63,281 nt of DNA from Caballeronia zhejiangensis (GCF_000698575.1 NZ_JFHD01000039.1:1-63281), one strand, 5' to 3'; shown: positions 1 through 10,284, counted from the stretch's first letter. A program made the numbers and translations. Notes: generated by a model from the letters alone, not told the origin.

Positions 1-810
1 CACTTCGCCCGCGATGCGTCGCGCGAGATGCGGCGCGAGTGCGTCGTCGCCCTGAGCGAAGGCGGGCGCGGACGCGGTGCGGGTCAACGTGAGCTGCACG
101 TAGCTGTCGAGATTGATGCACGGATCGACGCTCTGCGCGACGCCGTGCAGCGTCTGCATGTCGCGCAGAATCACGCACGCGCGCGCGGCGACCTTCGCAA
201 AGGGCGCGTTCGGCGCGCGCACCAGCGCGGCGGCGAGCGCCGACTCGCGTTCGTCGAGACCGGAAGGGGCCTTGCCGAACAGCGTCTGCGATAGCGCCGA
301 CAACCCGACGATCTCGCCGCGAAACGGCACGAGATTCAGATACGCCTCGAGAATCTGATCCTTGCGCCAGGTGCGTTCGAGCCACAGCGCGCCGATTGTC
401 TGCCCGGCCTTTTCGCCGATCGAACGGCGGCCGGCGCGCTTGCCGTCATCGTCGATGAGACCGGTGAGTTGCATCGTCACCGTCGATGCACCGCGCGTAC
501 GCGTGTTCCACAAATTGCCCCACGCGGCTGCCGCGGCGCCGCGCCAGTCGACGCCCGCGTGCTGGTAGAAACGCCTGTCCTCCGATACGACGATCGCTTC
601 GCGCAAGGCGGGCGACACGTCGGACAACGCGATCCAGTCGCCGCGCCGCGCGCTCTTGTCGACGCGCGTGCGCGCGAGCGGCTCGCCGTCGCGCGAGAGC
701 AGCACCCAGTCGGAGCTGCGCCAGTTCGCGCGCACTTCGTCGAAGCCCGGCTGCGCCTGCGCCGGCATCGATAGCGCGCATGCGATCAGAAGGCAGGCGG
801 CGCGTTTCAT
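1..810 (-). CDS. pbpC: Penicillin-binding protein 1C, 5' part (runs off the window start)
   Basis: Bifunctional peptidoglycan synthase of the PBP1C type; only the first 270 codons lie in the window, so the transpeptidase domain is not visible. A signal sequence/anchor covers residues 1-20 and ends in PAQAQ. The glycosyltransferase (GT51) domain is clear: the catalytic-Glu motif EDRRF is at residues 77-81 and the GASTVTMQL motif at about 107-115. The ATG at 810 lies 4 bases after the stop of the upstream alpha-2-macroglobulin-like gene, so the two are almost certainly cotranscribed. That gene pair (yfhM/pbpC in E. coli) is well known. The frame stays open to base 1 without a frameshift. PBP1C rather than 1A is inferred mainly from this neighbour. 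Confidence 0.9.
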   Translation of the reverse strand, partial: MKRAACLLIACALSMPAQAQPGFDEVRANWRSSDWVLLSRDGEPLARTRVDKSARRGDWIALSDVSPALREAIVVSEDRRFYQHAGVDWRGAAAAAWGNLWNTRTRGASTVTMQLTGLIDDDGKRAGRRSIGEKAGQTIGALWLERTWRKDQILEAYLNLVPFRGEIVGLSALSQTLFGKAPSGLDERESALAAALVRAPNAPFAKVAARACVILRDMQTLHGVAQSVDPCINLDSYVQLTLTRTASAPAFAQGDDALAPHLARRIAGEV

Positions 811-814
811 CGGA

Positions 815-3800
815 TCACTTCGCGGCGAGCGGCTTGACGACCACCGGCGCATTCGGCAGCGCGCCGAACGCCGACGGCGCGTAGAGCGCTTCGACGCGCG
901 TCGGCGGCAGGCCGAACGTGCCCGGATTGTTCAGGCGGATCGTGTATTCGACGCTCAGCTTGCCCTTCGGCAGATAGTCGTAATACGCGCGATAACCATC
1001 GAAGCCACGCTCGACGAACGCGGGCCACGCGCCGTCATCCCGCTTCTCGCCTTCGGTCGCCGCAGCCGAATCGCGTCCGAGACCGGAGCCGAGGATCGTC
1101 GCGCCCGCGGGAATCGGATCGTTGACGACGACCCACGTCATGTCGCTTTGCGCGTCGATGTCGAGATGCACGCGGACGATATCGCCGCGCGAAAGCACGC
1201 CTTTCACGGCGGGATCGATCGGCGTGACGGTTTTCGCGATGCGATAGCCCGCCGCGAACGGCGCCTTCAACGCGACAGCCGCGAGACTTTCGATCGTCGC
1301 CCACGGCTTGCCCGTGCCGTCCTGCGAGAGCGTGAGCGAACCGCTGCTCCACGGCAGCATCACGCTGCGCGCGTTCGCGTTCTTCGTCGCGGGCGTGGCC
1401 GAGGCGGGCGCGGGCGTGGACATGACAGCGGCGCTCCAATTCACGCTTTGCGCCGATGCGCCCAGCTGGATCGACGCGTGACCCGTCACCGGCGTGCTCT
1501 CGAAGAGTTGCGAGAATCGGCCGACGGCGAGCGCGCCCCACAGATTGGCGGTCGTCGTTTGCCACGCGCCGTGCTTCTGCAACGCGAGCAGGCCCGCGAC
1601 GACGCGCGGCATTTCGTCCTTCCAGCCGGGCGCATCTGCGAAGATGAGCGCGGTGCGCGCGGCGTTGGTTTCCGTGCCGGTCATGAGCCACCAGAGATCG
1701 TCGTCGCGCTCGGTCGAGAACGTGAGTCGCGTGCCCTGATACGTCAGACGCGCGCGAATGATCTGCTCCGCCTGCGCACGCTTCTCGTCGCGATTCGGAA
1801 TGCCGTCGACGCGCGACAGGATTGCGTAGTAGTCCAGCACCGCGGATGTCGGCCACTGATCCGGCGCGACCGTGATCGAGCCGAGCATGCGCGGCTGTGC
1901 AAGGCCATAGCGCGAGAGCGCTTCGATCGCGGCGAGCTTCCTATCGTCGAGATCGTTGCGCGGCGCCCAGAACTTGCGCTCGAGCTTGCCGTCGACGAAA
2001 TTCGCGAGGCCCGCCGCCATCTGATTGCGCAAATCGTCGGGCAGCGCGAAACGGCGATCCTGTTTCGCGGCTTCATCGGTGACGGCGAGCAGATAGGCCG
2101 TGAGGGCGGGGCTGCCGGTCGGGCGCTCGTCGTCGGCGGGCGGGAAGTAGTTCGCGAGGCCGTCGCGATCGAGATACGACGGCATCCGCGCGAGCACGCC
2201 TTGCCAAAGCGCTGCGTCCATCAGGCCGAGCGCGCGCGAAGTCTGCTGTTCGAGGCAACTGTACGGATAGCGCTCGAACCAGCGACGCACGCCGGGCAGT
2301 CCTTCGGCGAGCTTCGATTGCAACGACACCGCGATGCCGCCGCGCACGGCGCCGTCGCTCGACTTGATTGCATCGGCGGGCGGCGCGACGGGCAGCGTGA
2401 GCGTGCCGTCGACTTGCGCGAGGGTCGCCTGCTGGACATTGACGGGAATCGCCGCGACGACTTTCTGCGTCAGTTTGACGGCATCGCTCGCCCTGGGTCC
2501 GGCCTGTTCGGACGCGGTCACGTTCCATTCCAACGCTGCGGATGAATTCGCGCCGAGCACATCGGGCGTCGTGACCTCCCACGCGACTTCCTGCGACGAT
2601 TCCGGCGCAAGCTCGACCGTGCGCGCATCGAGCGCCAGCGCGCCGGCATGCGGCGTGATGACGACGCGCATCGTCCGCGCGGTCGTGTTGCGCAGCGTGA
2701 ACTGCGCGCGGAACGAATCGCCGACACGCACGAGCGGCGGCAATCCCGATATCAGTTGCAAGTCCTGCGTGCTCTGAATCGATGCGCTGCCGGTGCCGAA
2801 CTGTCCCGCGCCGACCGCCGCCACCGCGACGATGCGAAAGCGCGTGAGCGCGTCGTTCAGCGGAACGTCGATGGTCGCTTCGCCTTTGGCATCGAGCGTG
2901 ACGCGCGGATTCCACAGCAGCAGCGTGTCGAACAGTTCGCGCGTCGCGCTGTGTCCGCCGCCGCCGCCCGCAGGCACCGCCTTGCGCCCGAAGTGCCGCC
3001 GCCCGACGATCTCCATCTGCGCGGTCGCCGTCTGGACGCCGTACGCGCGCCGTTCGAGCATCGCGTCGAGCACGTCCCAGCTTCGATTCGGCATCAGTTC
3101 GAGCAAGGCTTCATCGACGGCCGCGACGGCGATCTGCGTGCCCGCGGGCGCGGGCTTGCCATCGGGCAGCGCGACTTTCACCTTGACGTGCGCCTTGCCT
3201 CGCACGGTGTACGACTTCGCATCCGGACTCACGCTGACCGCGAGCCTGTGCGCCGCCGTGCCGACCTTGATCGACGCCAGCCCGTAGCGGAACGCGGGCT
3301 TGCTCAAATCGACGAGCGGCGTCGGCGCCTGATACTGACGGCCTTCGTACCAGAACGCGCGCGCCCATTCGACCGGCGCCTTCCATCCCCAAGTGAAGAA
3401 GGAATACCACGGCACTTCGCGGATGCGTCCGCGCAACGCGAGCACCGATATGTACACGTTCGGCGCCCACGACGCTTCGATTTTGAGCTCGACGCTCGGA
3501 TCGGTGCCGTTCAGTTCGACGACGCGCGTCTCGACGATGCCCTCGCGCTCGACGGCGACGAGCGCCGTCGCGGAGCGGAACGGCATGCGGACCTGGAAGC
3601 GCGCGGTTTCGCCGGGCTCGTAACTCGTCTTTTCCGGCAGCACGTCGATGCGGTCGGTGTTCTCGCCGCCGAACCACAGCTCGTCCGCGCGCGTGACCCA
3701 CACGGACGTACTCGCGTTGGCCGCGCGGCCGTCGCCGTCTTTCGCGATCGCGATGACATCGACGTTGCCGGCATCCTTCAGCTTCGCATCGCACGAGACG

Positions 3801-6800
3801 ATGCCGTGATCGTCGCTCTTGCCGCTGCACAGCGTGCCGAGATCCTTGATCTCCGTGTGGTTGTCGTAAGCGTAGAAGCCGCCGACCATGCGCTTTCTCG
3901 AGCTCGACATCACGCGAGCGACGGCCTTGATCTCCACCGACACGCCCGCGCGCGGCTTGCCCTGCAGATCTAGCGCGATCGCCTGCACCGGCAGCGCGCC
4001 GCCGACCGATACCCAATGTCCCGCTTTCACGCCGACCGCGACGTCGGCGGGCCACAGCGTCGTGCCGCCGCTGATCGTCTGAATCTCGCCGTTCGGATCG
4101 GCGAAGCTCGCTTCGAGCGTGAGACGCTTCGGCGATTCGAGCGCCGGCAGCGGCTTGATCGTGACCTTGCCGGCGCCTTCGCGATCGAGCGTGACGCGCA
4201 GCTTGTCGGCGACGAGCTTCGTCGTCGCGTGGTCTTCCTGCTCGCTGTCTTCGTCTTCGTCTTCGGCCGGCGCGCTCGCGCCGTCGTCCGTCGGCTTGCG
4301 GTAAGGCGCGAAAGTGAACGCTTCGTATTGCGAAGCGAAGGGCGGCGCGGCATCGCGCACGAGCGCGGAAACCTGCACCGGCAGATTCGATGCCGGTCCG
4401 CCCTGCACGTATTCGAGCCGCACCGCGACCGGCGCTTCCTGCGCCGCGACGAGACCGGACGCTTTGGCCTCGCCGGCCGTGATCGAGCCTTTGAACACCG
4501 GCAGGCGGAATTCCTCCACGCGGAAGCTGCCGGCTCCGTACGACTGCGTCACCGGGTTGTCGTTGTCGTTGGCGTTGCCGCTATCGTCGTCGGATGAAGC
4601 TGTGCCGTTGTCGAGCGACACGCTGTATTCGCCGAGCTTCGCGGCGGCGGGCACGGCGAAGGTCGAATCGGCGCTGTGATCGGCGGCCCATTTGAGCGGC
4701 AAATGCCACGTCTGTCCGCTGCCGACGTGCCGGATCGTCACGCGCGTTGGATAGCTCTTCGGAAACGCGAAGCCGCCGAGCGTTTGCACGCGCAGCAGGT
4801 GCTTCATGGATACGGTTTCGCCCGCGCGCAGCAGCGTGCGGTCGAACACCGTATGCGCGCGCGTCGTGCGCGCCGCGCTCATGTCGGTCGGCACGTTGAA
4901 GCGCCACGATTCGATGCCGCGATCCCAGTCCGATGTCACGAACGCCATGTCCGGACCGCTCACGGGATCGTTCACGCGCGCGGACACGAAAAAGCCGCCC
5001 CACGCGAGACTGCGCTCGTTGCATCGGCGCACGGACGCGAGCGGCTTGCCGATTTTCGCGATGCCTTGCGCATCGGTTTTCGCGGTGGCGATTTCATCGC
5101 CGTTGCAGTCGGTGACGCGCACGTCGGCGTTCGCGACGGGCTTGCCCTTGTCGAGCGTCGTGACCCAGACGACGCTGTTCTCGCGTCCCTCTTTGAAATG
5201 CACGCCGAGATTGGTGACGAGCACTGACGTTCGCACGTACATCGCCTGATTCTTGTCGAGCAGCGATGCGCCGAGCGCCGGCGAACTCAGTTCGACGACA
5301 TAGAAGCCCGGCTTTGTCAGCGGAATGCCGACGACTTCGAACGGACGCAGCGCTTTCGGATCGGCGGCGGGCAGGGCGAGGGTTTCGACGCCGCGCTGTT
5401 TCGCGAGCATCGACAGCGAACGAATGTCGATTTGCGGATCGTTCGACACCGAGCCGTCCCTGTTCGGGATGATGACCGGCTCGATACCGTTGTTCAGCAT
5501 CGCGGGCATGAGCTTTTCGATGGACGAGCGCGACATCGAGACGCCGTCGAACATGTCGACGGCGCGCATCCACTCGCGGATGTCCGTGTCGGCGTCGAGC
5601 TTGAGCTTCGTGATCTGCGACGTGCCCGAATGGAGCCCTTGCACATGCAGGTCCGCTTCGACATGACGCAGCGTGACCGGCAGCATCGCCGGCATGCCGG
5701 GTTCCGCGAATCGCTCGATGATGCCGAACGTGCCCGACGAGAATTTCGCGAGCGGCGGCATCGCGGCGGTCGCGGTCTTGAGCGGGAAAAGGTCGGCGTT
5801 GGCGAGCGTGCGGCCGCTCACGTCTTTCAGATTCGCGGGCGCCTCGATGGTGAGACTGGCGCGCTCGGGCAGCGGCGCGGCGAACTCGATGCCGCTGACT
5901 TCCGCATCCTTGTCGCTAGGATCGAAGTGAGGCGCGGCGCTTCCTTTCGGACCGCGCAGTGCGAACTTCTGCGCATCGGCGCGGCTGATCGGCGCGGAGA
6001 ACGTGAGGCGCATCGGCCGCAGCGGCGTGCACGGTGCGTTGGCGTTTTCGCGCTCGCAGGAGAAACCGGCGGTGAAGGGCTTGCGCACGTCGAAGTTGAA
6101 GCGCTTCTCGACGTCATTGGCGATGCCGCTCGATCCCGTCACGCCCGTGCCGTACACGAGCTGCATTTTCGTCGCGGACGGCAACGTTTGCTGGCACGCG
6201 AGCGTCAGTACGCGATCGCTCTCTTTCTCCAGGCGGAAGTGTTTGAGCAGCGCGGCGCGCGTGGCGTCGTCGACGGCGCGGACCGGAATGCGATTGCCGA
6301 GCGCGCTCGATTCGCACCAGACATGCTGCAGCACGGACGCCTGCGTCGCCGGGCCGTTCAGACGCAGCACGAAGGCCTGATTTTCTTCGATGTCGCCGTA
6401 GCCCGGCATGATGCGTGTGACGAACGGTCCGCCCGTCTGGAACGCGAAGTGGCGCGGGCCGGAAAGCGCGTTGCCGGCCGTGGATTTGAGGGTGTCCGAG
6501 AGATCGAGCGCGCAGCGCACGCCGGGCGGCAGATCGTGCTCGAAGTCGAAGGCCCAGGTCTTGGCGTCGATCCAGCGGCCCGAGCCCGCGGTAGCCGATG
6601 CGCCCGCGCCGCTACAGGCGATCTTGCCGGGCGCGGCGGCGGCCGCATTGCCGAAGGCGGTCATCGGTTCGTCGAACTTGGCGACGACCTGCCGCACTTG
6701 CGCGACCTTGCCTTGCGGCGACACGCTCGTGATGCGCGCGGCATCGGCCCGATGAAGCGCGGCGCTTAATCCCAACGCGGCGATCAGCGTGGTTGCGGCC

Positions 6801-6838
6801 AGAATCCATTTTTTTTGTGACGTTGTTATGCGGCTCAT
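815..6838 (-). CDS. Bacterial alpha-2-macroglobulin-like protein (MG1/MG2 family, YfhM-type)
   Basis: Very large (2007 aa) periplasmic protein of the bacterial alpha-2-macroglobulin family, thought to trap proteases that breach the outer membrane while the partner PBP1C repairs peptidoglycan. The N-terminus has an uncleaved-looking Sec signal (hydrophobic residues about 11-27, then HRADAA). I see no lipobox, whereas the E. coli protein is a lipoprotein. Macroglobulin domains occupy the N-terminal half and a Gly/His-rich segment (GGGGGHS) lies before the A2M domain. The thioester motif C-L-E-Q is intact at residues 1528-1531, followed by an alpha/alpha-toroid region. The start at 6838 has GAGCGAG upstream. 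It is the first gene of the pbpC operon. The acidic stretch near residue 870 (EDEDEDSEQED) is likely a surface loop. Confidence 0.93.
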   Translation of the reverse strand: MSRITTSQKKWILAATTLIAALGLSAALHRADAARITSVSPQGKVAQVRQVVAKFDEPMTAFGNAAAAAPGKIACSGAGASATAGSGRWIDAKTWAFDFEHDLPPGVRCALDLSDTLKSTAGNALSGPRHFAFQTGGPFVTRIMPGYGDIEENQAFVLRLNGPATQASVLQHVWCESSALGNRIPVRAVDDATRAALLKHFRLEKESDRVLTLACQQTLPSATKMQLVYGTGVTGSSGIANDVEKRFNFDVRKPFTAGFSCERENANAPCTPLRPMRLTFSAPISRADAQKFALRGPKGSAAPHFDPSDKDAEVSGIEFAAPLPERASLTIEAPANLKDVSGRTLANADLFPLKTATAAMPPLAKFSSGTFGIIERFAEPGMPAMLPVTLRHVEADLHVQGLHSGTSQITKLKLDADTDIREWMRAVDMFDGVSMSRSSIEKLMPAMLNNGIEPVIIPNRDGSVSNDPQIDIRSLSMLAKQRGVETLALPAADPKALRPFEVVGIPLTKPGFYVVELSSPALGASLLDKNQAMYVRTSVLVTNLGVHFKEGRENSVVWVTTLDKGKPVANADVRVTDCNGDEIATAKTDAQGIAKIGKPLASVRRCNERSLAWGGFFVSARVNDPVSGPDMAFVTSDWDRGIESWRFNVPTDMSAARTTRAHTVFDRTLLRAGETVSMKHLLRVQTLGGFAFPKSYPTRVTIRHVGSGQTWHLPLKWAADHSADSTFAVPAAAKLGEYSVSLDNGTASSDDDSGNANDNDNPVTQSYGAGSFRVEEFRLPVFKGSITAGEAKASGLVAAQEAPVAVRLEYVQGGPASNLPVQVSALVRDAAPPFASQYEAFTFAPYRKPTDDGASAPAEDEDEDSEQEDHATTKLVADKLRVTLDREGAGKVTIKPLPALESPKRLTLEASFADPNGEIQTISGGTTLWPADVAVGVKAGHWVSVGGALPVQAIALDLQGKPRAGVSVEIKAVARVMSSSRKRMVGGFYAYDNHTEIKDLGTLCSGKSDDHGIVSCDAKLKDAGNVDVIAIAKDGDGRAANASTSVWVTRADELWFGGENTDRIDVLPEKTSYEPGETARFQVRMPFRSATALVAVEREGIVETRVVELNGTDPSVELKIEASWAPNVYISVLALRGRIREVPWYSFFTWGWKAPVEWARAFWYEGRQYQAPTPLVDLSKPAFRYGLASIKVGTAAHRLAVSVSPDAKSYTVRGKAHVKVKVALPDGKPAPAGTQIAVAAVDEALLELMPNRSWDVLDAMLERRAYGVQTATAQMEIVGRRHFGRKAVPAGGGGGHSATRELFDTLLLWNPRVTLDAKGEATIDVPLNDALTRFRIVAVAAVGAGQFGTGSASIQSTQDLQLISGLPPLVRVGDSFRAQFTLRNTTARTMRVVITPHAGALALDARTVELAPESSQEVAWEVTTPDVLGANSSAALEWNVTASEQAGPRASDAVKLTQKVVAAIPVNVQQATLAQVDGTLTLPVAPPADAIKSSDGAVRGGIAVSLQSKLAEGLPGVRRWFERYPYSCLEQQTSRALGLMDAALWQGVLARMPSYLDRDGLANYFPPADDERPTGSPALTAYLLAVTDEAAKQDRRFALPDDLRNQMAAGLANFVDGKLERKFWAPRNDLDDRKLAAIEALSRYGLAQPRMLGSITVAPDQWPTSAVLDYYAILSRVDGIPNRDEKRAQAEQIIRARLTYQGTRLTFSTERDDDLWWLMTGTETNAARTALIFADAPGWKDEMPRVVAGLLALQKHGAWQTTTANLWGALAVGRFSQLFESTPVTGHASIQLGASAQSVNWSAAVMSTPAPASATPATKNANARSVMLPWSSGSLTLSQDGTGKPWATIESLAAVALKAPFAAGYRIAKTVTPIDPAVKGVLSRGDIVRVHLDIDAQSDMTWVVVNDPIPAGATILGSGLGRDSAAATEGEKRDDGAWPAFVERGFDGYRAYYDYLPKGKLSVEYTIRLNNPGTFGLPPTRVEALYAPSAFGALPNAPVVVKPLAAK

Positions 6839-6933
6839 CCACTCGCTCCGAGTTTTCCTCGACGCGAAATTCTACTGGAGCCTTACGTCGATCTTTCGTC
6901 GGCTGCGCTCGGGCGACGCTTTTTAACGGAAGA

Positions 6934-8331
6934 TCAATCTGCGTGCACGTTCGGCAGATGCCGCGAACTCACGCGCCGCCAATACACGAACAAGCCGACG
7001 CCCGCGACGCCGAGGCTCGCCGAATTCGCGATCCAGAAGCCGCGCGCGCCCTGCAGCCATTCGGGCACGCCGCCGCCGACATCGAAGCCGAGCAGATAAC
7101 CGCCGCCTAGCCCGATGCCCCATAGCGCGATCGCGTAGATCACGGTCGGCACGAGCGTCACCTTGTATGCGCGCAGGATGAACGCGGTGGTGATCTGCAG
7201 CGCATCGCAGAAGTGATAGAAGAAGATGATGAGCACGAGCGGCATCGCGGCCGCGATCACGTTCGCATCGGGTGTGTACGCCGCGATCACGAGCGGACGC
7301 GCCGCGAGCAGGAGCACGCCGTACACGAGCGCGAGCACGCACGCCATGCCGATGCCGTGACGCGAGATGGAGCGGGCGTCGTCGTAGCGTTGCGCGCCGA
7401 GCGCCTGCGACACGAGCGTCGACGACGCGATGCCGATCGCGAGCGGCGTCATGTACAGCACCGCGCCGAGATTGCCCGCGATCTGATGACCGGCGAGCGT
7501 CGTCGTGCCGAAGCGCGAGATAAAGAGCGCCATGAACGTGTACGACGTGACTTCGATCAGATACGAGAGGCCCATCGGAATGCCGAGTCGCATAAGCGCG
7601 AGCTGACGCCGCCAGACCGGCCAGCAGAAGTGCGAGAAGATGGCGAACGGGCGGAAGAACTCGACCTTGAGGAGCACCGTCATGCCGACCGCCGCCAGCA
7701 CCCAGTTGATGAGCGTGCTCGCGAGCGCGCAACCCGGACCGCCCAGCGCCGGCACGCCGAATCCGCCGAAGATGAACCACGTGTTGAGCGGAAACTTGAG
7801 CAGCAGGCCGCCGACCTGCAGGAACATCACGAGGCGCGGCTTGCCGACCGCGTTCGTGAGCGAGCTATAGACGCGAAACGCGAGGCTCGCGGGCAGGCCG
7901 AACGACAGAATGCGCAGATAGTCGACGGTGCGGTCGTGCAGCGCGGGCGGCGTCTTGGCGAGCGACAGAAGCGGCTCGGGATGGAACAGCAGCACGAAGC
8001 CGATCACGGCGAGCGCGGCGGCGAGCCAGAACGCCTGACGCGTCTCTTCGCCGATTTCGCTTTCGCGGCCCGCGCCGAAGAGCTGGCCGGCGATCGGCTG
8101 CAGTGCGACGAGAATGCCCGTCAGGCCGATATACACCGAGATATAGACGGAACCGCCGAGACCGAGCGCGGCGAGATCGGTGGCGGAGAAGCGGCCGACC
8201 ATCGCGGTGTCGATCACGCCGAACGCGATCACCGCGAGCTGGCCGATCAGCACCGGCCAGGCGAGCGCGGCGATCTTGCGCACATCGCTCAGCATGCCGG
8301 TCGTACTCGCGGAAGTCGGTATCGCGCGCAT
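6934..8331 (-). CDS. MATE family multidrug/Na+ antiporter (NorM-like)
   Basis: Inner-membrane exporter of the multidrug and toxic compound extrusion family, 465 aa, the usual length, with about 12 hydrophobic segments in two homologous halves. The start of the first half reads AWPVLIGQLAVIAFGVIDTA, a typical MATE TM1 with the conserved Pro and Gln followed by a TAMVG motif. It normally exchanges cationic drugs or metabolites against Na+ or H+. The gene begins 4 bases after the GT39-type glycosyltransferase stop, so both are probably translated from one mRNA. The C-terminus (HLPNVHAD) is short and polar. The substrate cannot be told from sequence; NorM is the closest named relative but the symbol is not assigned. 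A start at internal Met13 is possible. Confidence 0.88.
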   Translation of the reverse strand: MRAIPTSASTTGMLSDVRKIAALAWPVLIGQLAVIAFGVIDTAMVGRFSATDLAALGLGGSVYISVYIGLTGILVALQPIAGQLFGAGRESEIGEETRQAFWLAAALAVIGFVLLFHPEPLLSLAKTPPALHDRTVDYLRILSFGLPASLAFRVYSSLTNAVGKPRLVMFLQVGGLLLKFPLNTWFIFGGFGVPALGGPGCALASTLINWVLAAVGMTVLLKVEFFRPFAIFSHFCWPVWRRQLALMRLGIPMGLSYLIEVTSYTFMALFISRFGTTTLAGHQIAGNLGAVLYMTPLAIGIASSTLVSQALGAQRYDDARSISRHGIGMACVLALVYGVLLLAARPLVIAAYTPDANVIAAAMPLVLIIFFYHFCDALQITTAFILRAYKVTLVPTVIYAIALWGIGLGGGYLLGFDVGGGVPEWLQGARGFWIANSASLGVAGVGLFVYWRRVSSRHLPNVHAD

Positions 8332-8335
8332 CGTA

Positions 8336-10099
8336 TTACTGCGCGCGGCGCAGGCTCTTCGGGCGCAGCGGTTTCTTCGCCGGCGGCACGGGACGCTCGA
8401 TGCGCACGTAGAGACGGAACCGCTCGTCGCGGTCGGCGACGCGCCGGCCTTCCCAGACGAGCTTCCACTGGAACGCCGACATCGACGACGGCTCGCCGTA
8501 ATCGGCCGGATCCTGGCGCAGGATCACATCGCAATCCTCATCGAACGCGAAATGCATGCCGCCGAAATACGCGAAGGTGGCGATCTGCGCGTCGCCGAGG
8601 CGTACGGGCGAGATGCAGGTGTAGTCGGGCGGCAGATGATCGGCAATTTGCTCGGCCACGTCGCGATACGTCCGGCTGTAGTTCACGACCGGCAGCCACA
8701 GCGTCATGAGTAGGACCCACATGAGCGTGGTGCCCGCACTCGACAGCACGACGCTGCGCCACAGCACCTTCGGATGACGGGCGAGCCGCCAGCGCGCGAG
8801 CAGGAACCAGCAGACGGTCACGGCCACCGCGCACACAAAGGAAATCAGCTTGAACTCGGGATGGAAACCCGGAGCGAGACGCGCGAGATTGCGGGCCATC
8901 GCCGAGGGGAAGCCGAACATGCCGGCGGTCCACACGAGCCACACCAGCGAGCCGATGATCGTGAAACTCAGCATCGCGAACCAGTCGATCGCGTTGATCG
9001 CGCCGCGCTTGAGGGTAGGCAGCGCGAACGTCGCGAGCACCGAAAGCGGCGGCAGAAGCAGCATGAAGAGCCGGTTGGTCTCGTGCGCCTGCAGCACGAC
9101 CAGCACGAGCAGCGGCCCGATGATCGACAGCGGCACCCCGACGTGCGGCGAGCGGCGCAGTCCGCCCCAACTGACGAACGCCCACACCGCGAGCGGCCAC
9201 GCGGGCCACGTGAAGAGCGGCAGGTTCTTGATCGCGTAGCCGAATATCGAACCGGGCGTGCCGGAGAAGAACGAGAAGCTGTTGCGCCACCATTGGCGCA
9301 GCCACCATTCGCCGTCATCCGGGAAGTAATGCAGTGTCGGCAGCACCCATGCGCCGATCAGCAGGATCGCGACCGGCAGCCCGAAGATCAGGAGCGGCGC
9401 GGAGCGGATTTGTTTGACGACGATCGTCATCGCGAGCGTGCAGAGCAACAGCGCGAAGACGAGCACCGGCGAGCTCGACAGGCCGACTACGCCAAGCGCC
9501 GCGCCCCACACGAGACCGCCGTGGATCGGCTTGTCGAGGCTGCGCACGAGGCCGTAGAGGAGCATCGCGGTGCCGGCGAACTGCGCAAGCTGCGGCGTGG
9601 TCTCGTGGCCGCGCTCGGCGAGTCCGAAGCACGCGAGCAGAATCAGCAGTGCGCCATCGGCGAGCGTGCGGCCGTAGTCGCGCGGCTCCGGTTCGCCGCC
9701 GAACGCATATTTGAAGGGCTGGGCCTCGTCGCGCCGGCCGAGCAGATAGGCCGAATACCAGACGAACGCGCAGGCGAGACAGAAGAGCAGGCCCGTGACC
9801 ACGCGCGATGCGTTGCTCGCATCGACCCACGGACTCAAAAGCCGAATCGCCGATGCGCCGAGCCAGTACATCAGCGGGCCGTCGGCGGTCGGCGCCTTGC
9901 CGACCAGGTTAGGCAGCAGCCAGTCGCGCGCGTCGCCATTGGCCATCGTCCACATGACGCCGAAGCCGCCCGCATCTTCGTTCTTCCACGGATCGCGGCC
10001 GAACAGTCCGAACGACGCATAGGTGATGCAGATGGCGAGCAGAAGCCAGCGCGGCAGGGCGCTGGTGGCGGAGGCGGTCAGACGAACGACAGATCGCAT
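8336..10099 (-). CDS. Membrane glycosyltransferase, GT39/ArnT-like (dolichyl-phosphate-mannose mannosyltransferase superfamily)
   Basis: Polytopic GT-C fold protein, 587 aa from the chosen start, with about 11-12 membrane segments and a C-terminal soluble tail. The first periplasmic loop carries an acidic GRDPWKNEDAGG motif, the position of the catalytic Asp in ArnT/PMT enzymes, followed by DGPLMYWLG. Such enzymes move sugar from an undecaprenyl-phosphate carrier to lipid A, protein or another acceptor in the periplasm. The frame is open further upstream to 10273, but that extension looks non-protein-like, so I use the ATG at 10099 just before the first TM segment. No strong Shine-Dalgarno is visible for it. 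It is followed at 4 bases by the MATE gene. The acceptor is unknown; it is not clearly ArnT. Confidence 0.82.
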   Translation of the reverse strand: MRSVVRLTASATSALPRWLLLAICITYASFGLFGRDPWKNEDAGGFGVMWTMANGDARDWLLPNLVGKAPTADGPLMYWLGASAIRLLSPWVDASNASRVVTGLLFCLACAFVWYSAYLLGRRDEAQPFKYAFGGEPEPRDYGRTLADGALLILLACFGLAERGHETTPQLAQFAGTAMLLYGLVRSLDKPIHGGLVWGAALGVVGLSSSPVLVFALLLCTLAMTIVVKQIRSAPLLIFGLPVAILLIGAWVLPTLHYFPDDGEWWLRQWWRNSFSFFSGTPGSIFGYAIKNLPLFTWPAWPLAVWAFVSWGGLRRSPHVGVPLSIIGPLLVLVVLQAHETNRLFMLLLPPLSVLATFALPTLKRGAINAIDWFAMLSFTIIGSLVWLVWTAGMFGFPSAMARNLARLAPGFHPEFKLISFVCAVAVTVCWFLLARWRLARHPKVLWRSVVLSSAGTTLMWVLLMTLWLPVVNYSRTYRDVAEQIADHLPPDYTCISPVRLGDAQIATFAYFGGMHFAFDEDCDVILRQDPADYGEPSSMSAFQWKLVWEGRRVADRDERFRLYVRIERPVPPAKKPLRPKSLRRAQ

Positions 10100-10284
10100 G
10101 CGTGAAGGCTTGATGGAGAGCGGCCCGCTGATTCGCGCTGGATGCGCGACGGGGCCAAAGCAACCGGCATTGTAGTCGCGCGGCGGCGTAAAGGGCGGTT
10201 CATCGAAGCTCGCCGTAACCCGCGCAACAATGCATGCCGGATGCAGCAAGGGCGGTGCGGTGGCATGCGCCAAGCTGCCGGCGA

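Noticed and set aside
656..2545. 629-codon open frame on the plus strand opposite the alpha-2-macroglobulin gene
   Set aside because: Arg/Ala-rich composition typical of antisense frames in high-GC DNA; no domain is recognisable and the opposite strand codes for a clear protein with an intact thioester motif.
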